DNA of 64,000 bases from Apostichopus japonicus (Eukaryota > Echinodermata > Holothuroidea > Aspidochirotida > Stichopodidae): assembly GCF_037975245.1 (NCBI RefSeq), contig NC_092561.1:8742001-8806000 (forward strand). Reading direction: 5' to 3'. The translations under genes were made by a program, and so were the position numbers. This document shows positions 21,571 to 35,300 of this stretch, piece by piece. Position 1 is the stretch's first letter. Each line of letters opens with the position of its first letter. A model generated the notes under the pieces. It was not told the DNA's origin and ran no database searches. It saw only the letters and a program-made list of their open reading frames with translations.

Positions 21571-23297
21571 CCTGCTACAGCCATTACATGTTATACATGA
21601 AATCTTGCCACTGGAACAAAACTGAACTACCTGGTTTAATTACCTAATTAATTAATTACATAAAAACTGAAGCAGTTCTGAAATACCAGATGCAAAACCA
21701 CCATACAAAAACAACAATAATTTTTATTTCTTAAAGTTAGTTTTGTTTCTTCTTGTTTTCTAAAAAGGAAAAAGATTAAAAAAAAATATATAAAATGGGG
21801 AATGAACAAGCTGACTTGAGCATTTTCTAAAAACTGCAGAGAATATTGTCATCAAAATGGAACATTGTTTTCCAAGTTAGGGTAACAAAAAAGTTTTTAA
21901 ATGTGCAGATATATATTGTAATTATCGAAACAAAACATTTTCATACTCTTATGTATTGTAAATTGCTCAGCCAAATATTTCCAGTCTCTTACAAGCTTAA
22001 ATATACAAAAAAGGGGGACCTAAAGGAAAAACAAACAGTTCATTCTTTCAGAGTTTGGATAAAAAGTATCAACGGATGCACTCAATAAAATCATTCTGCT
22101 CTCTTAGACAAAAATTGTATGGGACGACATAAGCTAAATATTTTCAGCTTACAAAGGATATATGTGCTTTCAGCCACTTTTCAAAGTTCAACGTGAAGTC
22201 ATTCTATGAAAGTTTAAAACAAATATCGAATGGACATTTACATGCCATGCTGTCTAGAAGGTTTTTTATGGAAAGTAAAACGATTTCAAAATGGGCATTT
22301 CACTTCAGTTCCCAAGAATGGAATCAAAATTTGTCAGAATTTTAAAGGGAATGACAAACAAAGCCTTTCAAAACAAAAAAAAATTAGAAATAATTAAAAT
22401 CAACAACAGCTTGAGAACAATAGCCTTAAGACACTTCCAAAATGCTAAAAATGTTCCACTTCAAGCCACAAAATGGCATGTATTTTGGGAAGTTGGATAG
22501 AAATGGAATTGTTAGAAAACATGTACACCCACTGAACTGGCATCAAATTTGTTTTGGCCTTCCCCATACCATCACAATGCTTGAAGACCTTAAAGCCAAC
22601 ACTCACAGCCACCATATTAACATTTGCTCAGTCAGTCAGTCTAACGGATGGAATGTAAGTGAAAAAATTTATGAATTGGTCTCTAGCCATGAAGTTAACA
22701 AAAAATGACTGTGGAAGTGTTAAACCTTATAGGGTTGTCAATTTCTAGAGATCTCCCCTCCCCATCCCTTCCCCCAAAAATGTTGCAAAAAATATTTTTG
22801 CGACATCTTAAATAGAGCTTGGGCACTTATGCCAAACAGCTTCACCCCCCTATCCCCCCCCCCCCCCCCGCAACCGTCCTCTTACTAGGAGACTGCAAGC
22901 AGGAATGTAACAGGCACTTCAGGTTATTTTGCAAGGCACTTATTTCTTAATACATAAACATGTGTAAATGTTGTTAATAATCTCTTGCACACATTACACA
23001 TGTTGCTGAATATTTACAAAGCAAGGTGATTTGCATTATCAACCAAAAGATATAAATATACAAGAATTTGTCTCATGATTATGCAACACCTGCTATGAAT
23101 ATGCAACATATAACCTCTACAAATTCATTGCTTGTTTTTTTTTACAATGTATTCCGTGGCTTCTTGGTTAAATTTTTACATTGCTGATAATCAGTACCCT
23201 GTCAATCTCTGAAAGAAAGAGAAAAAAAAAGAGATTTCTGAAGAATGTTCACTTTTTTTTTTAATTTTTAGTTCTGATCATATCAGAGGTGATCTCT
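21571..23297 (-). other. Probable 3' UTR/downstream region of SLC28
   Basis: Follows the stop codon at 23298. Very AT-rich with a long poly-C run at 22853-22870. Small open frames on either strand show no family resemblance. Extent of the 3' UTR undetermined. Confidence 0.4.
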
Positions 23298-23365
23298 TCA
23301 AGACGAAAGAGTTTCATTAATCATCGCAGCAGCACCGTCATAGTTTGATTCGTCGTAAAGTACAC
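23298..23365 (-). CDS. SLC28A3-like: SLC28 exon 11 (C-terminus and stop)
   Basis: 68 coding nt with acceptor TTTTCTTTCGCAG, completing the Gly codon begun in exon 10a or 10b. It encodes [21 protein letters not shown] and stop TGA at 23300-23298. The A-G-[VI]-L-Y start of the extracellular tail is typical of CNTs, and NETLSS contains an N-glycosylation sequon (Asn-Glu-Thr). The 3' UTR should continue toward lower coordinates; its end was not identified. Confidence 0.93.
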
Positions 23366-26300
23366 CTGCGAAAGAAAATGAAAATAGTAGTGTTACTTAA
23401 AGATGGCCAGGACATTTACTTGAAACTTGAACAAACATGGTAAAGTTTCAAGAAAGTTTTATGAATATGAGCAAGTGGTGTGTTACAAAAGAAAAATAAT
23501 ATAATAATAATAATAATTCTTTGAATTATCAAAAATATTCAAATAAATCAAAATTTTCAACATGGTAACAAAATTTCTGTACAAAAACTGGTGCGAAACT
23601 TTGCATATATCGGTATAGCTCATTAACCATCTTGAACAGTTTTTGTTTTTTTTATTGCTACCAGACTCCAGAAAACCGATTCTCTGTCGAAATCTCCTTT
23701 GCATTTATCATTTCTCTCTCAGCTGTTACGGTTTTAGCTTTTTTCCCCTTAAAAAAAGTTCACCTGTTCATCTCTTGCCCCCACATTCAACCACATCATT
23801 TCTCCCTAATGGGATCATGTTCAACACACACTTTCTCAATGGAGGAGGAATTCAGTTTGGACAAATTACAAAAACAAAGACATCTGTTCCGGTTCATTTT
23901 TCAAATTTTGGAGATGCAAAATGGCTTCCCACAGAAAGAGGAAAGGCATTATTTGAAGATGAAGAATTAACACACTGGGACCAGCCCCCTCCCCCCTCCA
24001 CCCCCATTCCCCCAAAAAGAAAAGTGGAATCTGCGGGAAGTGAATTTCTGTTGTCAAACATTGATATTTTGTATATATAGTAGTGCACTGTCATTTAAAA
24101 TCTTTGTTGTACATGTGCAAGCTGTAAAACACTGAAAAATATGTACCGTGTACGTAAGGGGTTCTCAGTTAAATTTGTATGAGTGCCAGCGAAGAAGAAA
24201 AAAACACACCTCTCACAATAATGGGCCAGACCGTCCCCAGACGGAATGTAAGTTCAACTATATAGCAATATGGAGCTATAAGCATGGTAGTGCTGATAAA
24301 GTGCTCCAGAGTACAAAATATACCGATCAGTATCAGATTGTGCGCAAATATTTTATTTTTATTTTTTTTTATTCTCGTGGAGCCCAGATTGAAATTTATC
24401 CCCAGGCCAACCAGATTTTTGACCACACCCCATTTAGCTACATCTTTTGAGAACCCCTGGTGTACCTGCAATGCATGCCGTCATGAAACATGCGATACAA
24501 CCAGCCGTCAGTGCTCGTATGGAGACCTCCGCCAAGTCTTTCCTTCTCTCCGGTATCAGAGGGGTGAGACCCCCCAGCTGTACCCCTATCGCACTCACAT
24601 TGGAAAAGCCACAGAGAGCATAGGTAGTAATGACCTCTGACCTCAGCTGCAGGCAAGGATATAAAGGAAAGGACAGAAAATGTAAGAAGGCTTACCTGCG
24701 ACACAGGCAGTCATGAAGCAGGCGACAGACCCGGCTATCAGGGCCCTGATCGCGATATCAGCAAGGTCACTCTTCCTTGTGGGGGCCAGAGGTATCAGAC
24801 CCCCCAATTGGATACCGATAGAGCCTATGTTGGCAAAGCCACAAAGTGCGTAAGTAGCGATCACTTCCGAGCGAATCTGTGATTAGGCAGATGAGGAGCA
24901 AAACAGAGAATACACATAGCAAAGCGGTTAAAACGTTAGTTGTTCATGCACATGAGAATCATAATTATAATAATTGAATTATTTGCATTGCTTACTCTTC
25001 TGACAATGCAATATAATTAGAGCAAGACTTTATGGTCTTGAAGGGGATAAAAAGTGTTAGATAAAATGAAAAGAAAACATTAATCTCAAATCATTACAAA
25101 ACCTATTTGGAAGCCTTGGGGATTTGGTTCCCCCTCTTCCACTTCAAAACATGAATTTTCGTCGAGGAAAGAAGTTAAATTCGATTGTTCGTATTCCATA
25201 ACTCCCACTGTGCAGTTTTGAAATTTAATAGGAAAGTGACTGAACAAGACTATTCCTCTGACCAATAGGATATTCCCGCAAAGTTATTTTAAACTACTCA
25301 AGTTGTTGGTTGCCAAACAGGAAATTCAATGCACAAATGCAAGTGAGGTTGACAGGTTGACTGAGTGCTCTAACTGTAAATAACCTAATAGTACCTCACA
25401 CAACCTCGAGGAATGTTATTTCATTGACGAGAGAATTTTCCATTTGACAACTATATAATGAGGGACCCGGCTGAAGAATTCCTCTCTAGTAAGTCGCACT
25501 GTTGCTCGTTAGTCTGGAAGAATTGCTAATTCGTTAGAAACGTTTGTTGTTAAGAGCGGTAACTGCATTATACGGTTGAGTCTCATACCGTTACGTTAGG
25601 CAATGCAACCAATTAGACCCATATTAACTGGCTAAAGATTATCAAGAAACGCAAGGGACTCACTTTATGAACGCCCCCCCCCCCCCAATTTTAATATCTT
25701 GTTCCAATTGCTTGACATATGAGAATTTCAGACTTATTCACTTTATTTTGATAAGTACATTTGGACAAAACATTTTTTTATGTTATTGATGGACAAATTA
25801 ATCAAACTTTCTGTTTATGTTTTTCATCAATATTTCTTTTCACTGATCTTGCAACTAGGAAACCTCCGTATCTGAAATCACTGAACATCTCATTTTGGAT
25901 AAAGTCATTTGATTACACCAAAAATAAAATCTAACCATCTTGTCATGTGCAGGGTTGACTTGTGTTTTGGAGAAAAACAAACACAGTAGTTATGTCCATT
26001 TATGACCTAAAAGATTAGTGTACAATGCACTCAACCCCCACCCAGCCCCCCCAACCCCCAAGAAAGAAAGGGGGAACAATGTAATATTTTTAATCTCAAC
26101 AATGAAACAAGCGAGTTTTTGGATCAATGTGCTTCATTCTTACAATCTCAGACTTGATTATCACGTTTAAGTGATCTTTAATGTCAGTTGTACTTCACAT
26201 GAAAGAGCATAGAAATTGCACCCATGTTTAAGTTGATATATTTTTATATTAATGTTCAAGCTGCGTCCATTTTATTTTTCATATTCATATTTTAAGGGGT

Positions 26301-29300
26301 TTTGTCATTTTGTTACTTAAATTTACTTAAAACTCACTTTTTTCTTTTTAGGAATTTCACTGTAAATCTATATTGTTTTTAAAAAAATTTCCTTATAGAT
26401 ACATATATATATATATTTATATTACTTTTCAAGCTGCGTCCATTTCATTTGTCGTATTCATATTTTAAGGGATTTTGTCATTTTGTTACTTAAAGTTACT
26501 TTTAACTCACTTGTTTCTTCTTAGGAATTTCACTGTAAATCTATATTATTTTTTAAAATTATTCCTTTGCTTATAAATATATATATTTTTTATATTAATG
26601 TTTAAGCTGTGTCAATTTTATTCTTCATATTCATATTTTGAGGGTTTTGTAATTTTGTTGTCATTGTAAAGCGCTCTTGAACATGCTTAAGCATGAAAAG
26701 AGCGCTATATAAATTTGGTAAAATATTAATAATAATAAATAAAAAGTTGTTAATATCAGAGTAACTTTATAGAGATATGAAAGGGTTCACACTCATATGT
26801 CATGATTCCTCTAAGACATACAAAGAAGCTTCCATTTCCACAGAGGAGCCAGCCATAACATACATGTTCTATATTCTAGCCTTCACCCAGTTTCAGCAAT
26901 GACACCAGACCCTCCTTATATCACATATATTCATTTATTATATTTCCCACCTATTTGTTTTATTTGTTTATCGGGGGAGGGGGGAAGGCTGGCTTAGTTC
27001 ACTGAAAAGCAACATTTTGTTCAAGTTCTCACACAGGGCCAAAGAAAAATCTCAAAACTTTTATTAATAAAGGTTAGATTAGTTTGTTACTTGTAAATTA
27101 ACCGATTGATTACACCACACGTACCAAGACAACAATACTGAAAAGGAACCATTTTTTTTTTCCAAACAAAAAAAACCTACCGACAGTTGTGGTCCAGTGC
27201 CGCTCACACGGTTCTCGATGTACTCGGAGAGTTTTTCGTAGGCGTAGAATTCATTGATGAAGGTCTTGGCACCGACTAATTCAGCGACAATGCGGCAGTC
27301 CTTGGGTTCCACTCCCATCATGAAAGCAATTGGCATAAATACGTACGAGCATATAAACTGCAGGGTAAATAAAAAAAAGGAGCAAAATTATGTAATGATG
27401 GGTCACCGATTTATTTTTCTTTCAATGGTTTTTACTTTATCGACAGATAACAGAACATAAATTTACCAGACACTGTCCTCATACCTATCTCCCCTTTTAG
27501 AAAACATCATGTGCAAAAAAAAAGAGAGAAAAAAAAAAATTTCTAACATAAACACCTATATTTCAATCTCATTTCAGAGGCTTCTCATCAGAGTGAATAA
27601 ACCTGACATTACAGAATTCTTTCTACATTTAAGCCTTTTATAAATTTGATCTATTGGCACAGGGGTAACAATTGGGGTAACAACAGGGGTAACAAAACGA
27701 TCTATTGGCACAGGGGTAACAAAGACAGGCTGGCATGTAGCTGGATTGAATGTAACAAATACATTTGTACAAAAAAAAGGTGAAACTTAAACACGCTAAA
27801 ACGCTATCCTGTTTTATACATACAAACAAACTTCTTGCAGCAAATTCACTGGAAGGTTTTAAACCTTTGTTGACTTTCTTCTTATTTGATCACGAAAATA
27901 CCAGCAAGAAATATAACAATATTCATTATAAAAATTGCTAAAGAGATATTCATAACACCCAACACTTTTACCTCAAAACTCAATTCTGGGACACCTGCCA
28001 GGCCGCCCAAGTAACCAAGGATACCATTGAGTAGGGCAAGGAGGGCCAAGAAGGCAATTAAATTGCCAGCAATGTTTAGAGCCAAAGGAACGGCTGTGTA
28101 GGCGCCATAAGAAGCAGCTTCAATCACATTTCTGTGCTCCCTGTTTCCAAGAAAATGAAGAAGAAAATAAGGGAGGAAAAAAAATTGAAACTGTAAAGAT
28201 GGTTTTTATTTAGTGTCAAGAAATATGTACACAAAAACTTGACATGATACGGAAGGTATTGACAATTAGCAATACAACTTATGCATTCCGCTGAAGGTAT
28301 TGACAATTAGCGATACAACTTATGCATTCCGCTGAAGGTATTGACAATTAGCGATACAACTTATGCATTCCGCTGAATATATTATGAAAGGGTGATATGT
28401 TTTACAGGGGGGATTTTGAACACTGTGGGTCCCTCTGGCGGTCGGACAAGAACAATTTGCTGTTTCTCGTTATCAAGTGGGCGAATCCTTTAAAACGTAG
28501 CTGTGTGCTGCTTTGAGGGGGTTTCTTCTCCCCATGGCTCGAAGATGATAAAAAAAAAAGAAGGTAATAACAGACTGATGCGCGAGTCAAACAATTCCTT
28601 ACCCTTTCGGCAACTCGATGTCCTCGATATTTTTGGTCTTGGATTTCTTAGTTTCTGGATAAAATAGCTTGGAGATGGCAAGAGCAGCTGGAGCAGACAT
28701 CACCGAAGCCGAGAGGAGATGCGAAGGGCTGATTCCAAAAGATATGTAGGCTCCCAGGACGCTTCCGGCTATCGTTGCAAACCCGCCCGTCATGACTGCG
28801 TGGAGCTCGGACTTGGTCATGTCTTTCAGGAGCGGTCGAATCAGCAAGGGTGCCTCTGTCTGTGAAAAGGAAAAATATTGGGAGTAATATAGCAAGCAAT
28901 CTGTTGCATTTTCATTAATATATAATTAATAGTATATATTTATAATATAATATTTATTTATAGTTAATTTATTAGTTTATTATTTATATCTTATAATTTT
29001 TATAATTATTAATATCATAATTAATATTATAATTAAATAACATTATAATTTATTATTTAATTTATTATTAATTTATTTATAATTAATTTATATTATATAA
29101 TTAATATTATATAATCAATATTTAATTAATATATAACAGTGTTCAACATCTAAATTCTCACCATGCTAAGAAGTTTTGGCTCATCATAACCAAAGAGACT
29201 GGAGATCGATAAAATTGCACTGTCCGAAATGTTCTCAATTTTCTGAATGATGTTGATTCATTTACACCTTTGCCACAGTCTACATGAACTGCTACGACAT

Positions 29301-32300
29301 CTTTGCATATATGAGTAGCAATTCGCCATTTTGTGGCGCATCATTCTTTTTCTATGTGACACCTTATCAATTACTCACCTTCGGTTAATTAACCTAAGGC
29401 TTACACAACACTCTCCAACTATCATGTGGAAGCATCGATGGAATTTATGGATGCATATTTTCTACTGGTATTTTGTGACTATGCAATAAACCAGATCCCA
29501 GAAAAGTTGAACCCTATAGATTAACTCAACAACAACCATTCTGTAGGCATTCCTTATCTTACAGACCCATATTTTCTATACAGCATTTTCCTATGTGATA
29601 AATATGCCCCAGATAGGAAAAAGTGCGATAAGAGTACTTCGGTCGTAAAACTCAATTTCACAAAGTATAAGCTTTCATTACCAGCTATGATAGTGTCATT
29701 AAAGGAATTTTTTAGTGGCAGTCTATTGTATATGAAAAAAAATTGTTATCGCCACATTCTTAGTTCAGGGATTTTTCATCCTATGATTCAGGAGAAGTGA
29801 ACTTTTGAACCTCGCGCCATCTTAATCTAATATGTTTTGAACAGTGGAGAATGATGAGCGATGGTGACATCATCGCAGCACTTTGTTTCAGGGTCTGCAG
29901 GGATACTATCATTAGCAAGCTACACTGTAGCGAGGAATGTTCAAATTTCTGAATAGTAAAATAGATTTCCCTCACTCGGTTTTCTTCATAATATGTTGTT
30001 CAGATATTTGTTATTTGAGCGATTTTTTTAATCACAGCGAAGTCTGTACACATGCCTGTGTATTGTATCAAGGCTAAGCTTAGAGATATCGGATCGATTC
30101 TATGTTCCGCACTGATGTCACGTCTCGACGTATTAAAGTCAGTGTTAGATTTGAATTTCTGGCAGGACAGGCCAACATTTCAAGCACTCTATCATGGAGA
30201 CTAAAATTCATCACAGGGCAAGGCTAAGGGCACAATGCAACGACAAAATATGATATGACCGGAGGACTGGATCCCATTTTGCACTGTACAATTCCTTTAA
30301 GCCTACGCTTTTCATGACCTGCTATGATAGTGTTATTCAGCCTAGGCTTTTCATTACCTCCCATGATGACAATAATGTTATTAAGCCTAGGCTTTTCATG
30401 ACCTGCTATGATAGTGTTATTATAAGCCTAGGCTTTTCATGACCTGCCCATGATAGTGTTAATAAGCCTCAATCTGCACAAGATGTTGTTTGTTTGTTTT
30501 CTAAAACAAGATTTTTCAGGTTTTAAACATATTTGCTGTCAGCAGTTCTTACCTGACCGATGAATATATTCCCTGCTGCGTTGAGAGATTCGGAGGCGGT
30601 CGTTCGCATCGTGTTCTGCATCAACCAGGCGATCTTTGAGATGACCACTTGCATTATTCCCCAGTGGTAGAAGACGGAGATAGCAGCACTAAAATATATC
30701 ACGACTGGCAGAACCTGTACAAATTAATTTACAAGAAAACGTGGTCGGGCATTGAAAATAAATCCATGAGTTACAGCAAACTGTTTTTTGATCAAAACAG
30801 TGTTTGTTAGAAAAAGTCTTTTTTTGAGGCCATGACTCCCACACATGACTACGAGTCACTCCAAGATTAATGTATGTTGTCCAGTTACAGAGTTGTTGAC
30901 AATTCATAATCATGGACGTTAGTATGAATCTAAGTGTCTGACTTTGGCCAAATTGCGGCTTTGATAAGCCATTGATTGCTTCTTCGTGAGTTCCTGCTTG
31001 CAGGAGGATCTAAAAAAATACATTACAACAACACTAACCCTGGGTCATTGGTAACTTGTCACACCCACACACAAAGTGTACACAATTCAAACAATCTCTC
31101 CTGGGGTACTACAGTGTACCACATCTACGTATCCCCTTGGGGGACTTCCCAAAGGGTGCAGCCACAAACCGGCGCACGCAACTATATTTACAAGTTAACT
31201 CTCAAGTCCCCGTTTATACACCTGGGTGAAGAGAGGCAGTGAAGATAAAGTGCCTTGCCCAAGGACGCAACGCAATGATCTGGCCAGGACTCGAATCTGC
31301 AATTCTTAGATCACAAGTCCACTACCTGAACCACTTGACCACAACACTCTCTCAAATATTAAAAGCACAAGAACAAAATTCTATTTCTAATGTATTTTTT
31401 TCTCTTCACTTTTTGAAAATATGAAAGTGAATAGGTTTAAATCCAGCCAAACTTAGCAAAGGTAAAAAAAAAAATTTAAAAAAATGTCAAAACAAAGGAC
31501 ATTTGCTATAATTTATAAATACTACCGAATTTGATATGATGTGACACATTAAAATTTCAAACCATGAAGCCATTTCCATTTTTATCTTATCTAAAAAGTT
31601 AAGGTAAAACGGTTCAGAAGTTCATATTTCTGCAAAACTATTATTATTGAAGTCATTCATTTACATGTTTTTCACTTTTTCCAGATAAAACCATAATTTT
31701 GTCCTTTCAGTTTTAATCAGTTGCTATTCTTTCTAAAAACATGAATGAGAGATTAGAGCAGGTGCGGACACTAAACTGATTGAGCAGGCCACACGGACAT
31801 TTTATCCATTGTCCCCCACCCCCTCCCCCTCCCCCTCCCCATTTTACCCACACAAATTATTTCAAGGAGTTATTAGCATAACCTTGCATGTAGACCTAAG
31901 AAATAAGCTTAAATATGCCTCAGGATGCAACATTTTCACAATTTTCTATTTCTTTCTTCTAGAGAACAACCTCTAGACAGCCATACCCGATGATTTACAG
32001 TTTAAAAAGACAAAATGTTATCATTCCTTTACTAGATCGGTATCATGAATTTGCTAAGAGGAAACTTAGTTCTTTAAAGTTTGCTGTGGAATATGATCCG
32101 CAGTCAACATTTGTAGGGTATTTAATATAAATATATATATAAATATTCCTCAGAAAATTTGCCCGGAAATCAAACCCTCCAGTGAACCACCAGTCGAATA
32201 GATGAAAGTAAAAAAAAACATTTTTTTTTTCCTTTTTTTTTAAAATTATTTCTTGACTTTGTGTTTTCAATATACAGAATACAAGCCAACATGTAAAAAA

Positions 32301-35300
32301 AGGTTTTAGAGACGAAAATGGTACTGTAACTATAAAACTTTATTAAAAAATGATTTTACCTTGAATGCAAAGAAATGATCCATAAAGGTATCTTTGCCAA
32401 AGACAAACTTTGCACCGGCATCAGAAAATTCTAAAAATGACCTAGTCACATTTCCCAGCCACTCGAACACCTGGTAACCCAGCTGAGTCCTCAGAATGAG
32501 AACTCCCAGGAAGAACTGTAGGACTAATCCCCAAATAACTGGACGCCATTTCACCTGGAGGGGGAAAAAAAAGCAGAAAATATAATTCAATAGAACCCAA
32601 AAGCTTCCTGTTCTTGGTACTTTACAAACAAGGTTACTTTAACCTGTTTTAAGTAGGCATAATTCTAAGTAGGCTAATTCTATGTAGGCTAATTCTATGT
32701 AGGCTACATAATTCTATGTAGGCTAATTCTATAAGTATGCACTCAAATCTACTTAGGCTTACAAATGTTTAATAATGGTGGCTTTATAGGGACTTAGGGA
32801 AACAAATAATAAGTGTCCCCAAATCTCAAAATTTTGACTTCTATCTCAAAATTTTGACTTTTTATCTCAAAATGTTGACTTTTTATCTCAAAATGTTGAC
32901 TTTTTATCTCAAAATGTTGACTTTTTATCTCAAAATTTTGACTTCAATAGTCAAAACTTTGACTTACTTTTTTTACCTCATAAAGTCAAAATGTTGACTT
33001 TTTGTCTCAAAATTTTTCTTTCCTATTTCCCTATTAAGCCACAGTTCTTAGAAGTAGTCAACTGACCTGACCAACTTTCAGGGTCAATTCCCATTCCCGC
33101 CCCTCTTCATTTCCTAATTAATCCACCATTGTTATAAGTCTTAACGATGTGTTTACAGTTCAGGTCAACAAGGGGCCTGAATATATTACTGTATCACCCA
33201 TTGCATAAGTATCTTGTCAAGTTTTTTTGCATGTTGCTCGACATCAAACTTTGTATCAATTTAGCCTTTTTTAGGCTTTTTTGTATCAATTAAGCCTTTT
33301 TTAGGCTTTGTTTGTATCAATTTAGCATTTTTTTAGGGTTTTTTTTAGGCAATTTAGCCTTATCGAATGGAGACAGGGAAGTGAGGAATGGTTTGTTTAT
33401 AACATTTGATAGTGAAATATATTAAGTATATACCAGTATCGTTACTGGGATTTAAAAACTTCCGTCCACGGGACGCAAAATCTTAAAAAAAAATTGCGTC
33501 CGCTCAGTAAAACTTGCATCTAGGCTGCTGTCTTCCATGAAACCCTGCGCTTTAAAATACCTCTATAGGAACACACAATAATCAGTTATAATGAACCCAG
33601 ACAATAGTACATTGGCTTGTGCGTAATTGAAGCATACTGTACAGTGGTAGGCCACATAATGTGTACAAAAAAAAATTAAATGATGAAACCTTGAACATAT
33701 AGAATAATAAAAAAGACTAGAGTTGTGAAGCAAGAAATTTGCCGGTAGACTGGTACCATACATGCAGGTCTGGACGGCATGATGCAACACTGCTGTACGG
33801 TATACAACCCCAACGCAACTATGATGTTAAAGGCTATGCAGCCTATGCATATGTTTTGAATGTTGTTAAATGATTAAATGATTGTCTTGACAAAATGCCT
33901 ACATAAATGTACAGTACTTTCACTTTTTCATCTGACAAAATGCCAACATAAATGTACTTCACTTTTTCATCTGATTTAATGGAGCCCATTAAATGTTGCG
34001 TGCATATATGCCGTGAATGTCGGAAATTAATTACGACGAGTATCTTGACAAAACACCACAATGAAGACACTACAACTTTTCGACTAATTTAATTGAGCCC
34101 TTCAAATGTTGTGTGCAAATTATCTGATAACTATAATGTATCTACTGATCTCATTAGTGAAATTTTTTGCTTTGTAATGAAACATTTTGAGATCACAATT
34201 ATGTTCTGCATTCGTTTTCACTCTGAATAGTTTGTTACCTAGCCACATCATTGTGTTTGTATGCGACAGGTAAAGAAAACTGTCTTGATTTAAAGGATAA
34301 TTAAGAAACATTGCCATGGCAACCAACATTCTCTTTGTATGTCACTTACATGTCTGGGATGCTTCGAGAAGACGTAGGTGATGAGAATGAACACCAGCAA
34401 GCCACCAGCTGATATCAATTGTTCTGGGTTGCCACGGGTAACAAGGTAAAGACTGACTCCAACCGCAGAGAGGAACAAAAAGAAGAAGATCCTGATGGAA
34501 AACAAAAAGGAAAGTTTTGATCTTGAAAGTTTTTGGATGTGTGTAATTTTGAAAAATATAAACCATGTTGCGATAGGCTTAAAATGGAATGAAATTGTTT
34601 ACAAATGGAACAAGGGGATCCTTAAAACTCAACTGAGAAATTTCAGGAAGTCATAAACATATTTTGTCCCACAAACAAGAGCTATACCAACATGAATTAG
34701 AGAGGATTGTAAGAGGGGTTGGGGGAGGGCAGCATGAGTATGATGAGGATTTCACGGGGGGAGGGGGGCAACATGAATGTCAGAGCTTCAAGTACAGTAG
34801 GGGCCATTTAGCGTAGAAGGTTGCCAATTAAATTCAAGTTTGATTCTAGAAGCTATAATTTACATGCCAACCAATCAACCTTAAATTCTGTGACGATACC
34901 CATGATTTAATCCAAATGAAATTCACCGAATGCAGCGTCATACTGTATATACATACTTACCATTTGGCATATTTCCATAATTTGTTGCAAAACTTGGTGG
35001 TGGGTTTGCCACAGTTCAGCCAAATCGTTTCGCCGTGGTGATCCCTGATTATGTTGTAGACAAAGCAGAATACCCCTATCCCTGTCAAAGCCAGTAAAAT
35101 GCCGGCCTCCTGGACATCGCGATGACAGATCACGACCAAATAGGCCAGATAAAACAAGGCAATAGTGATGTAGCACGTACGTTTCAACAGTGTTTCGTTG
35201 TCCTTCAAAAGCTGGATCCCATCCGCAGTAACATTGTCAATGAACTGTTTGGATTTTAAAATATATATATAGATATATTAAGTCAGAATGGAAAACCCTT

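Noticed and set aside
23632-24080. Overlapping 112- and 145-codon plus-strand frames
   Set aside because: Located in the intron between exons 10b and 11 on the opposite strand; proline-rich ends come from CCCCCT runs. No domain.
24647-24695. Treating exons 10a and 10b as successive exons of one transcript
   Set aside because: The 49-nt gap is too short for usual intron removal, joining them shifts the frame, and both encode the same protein segment.
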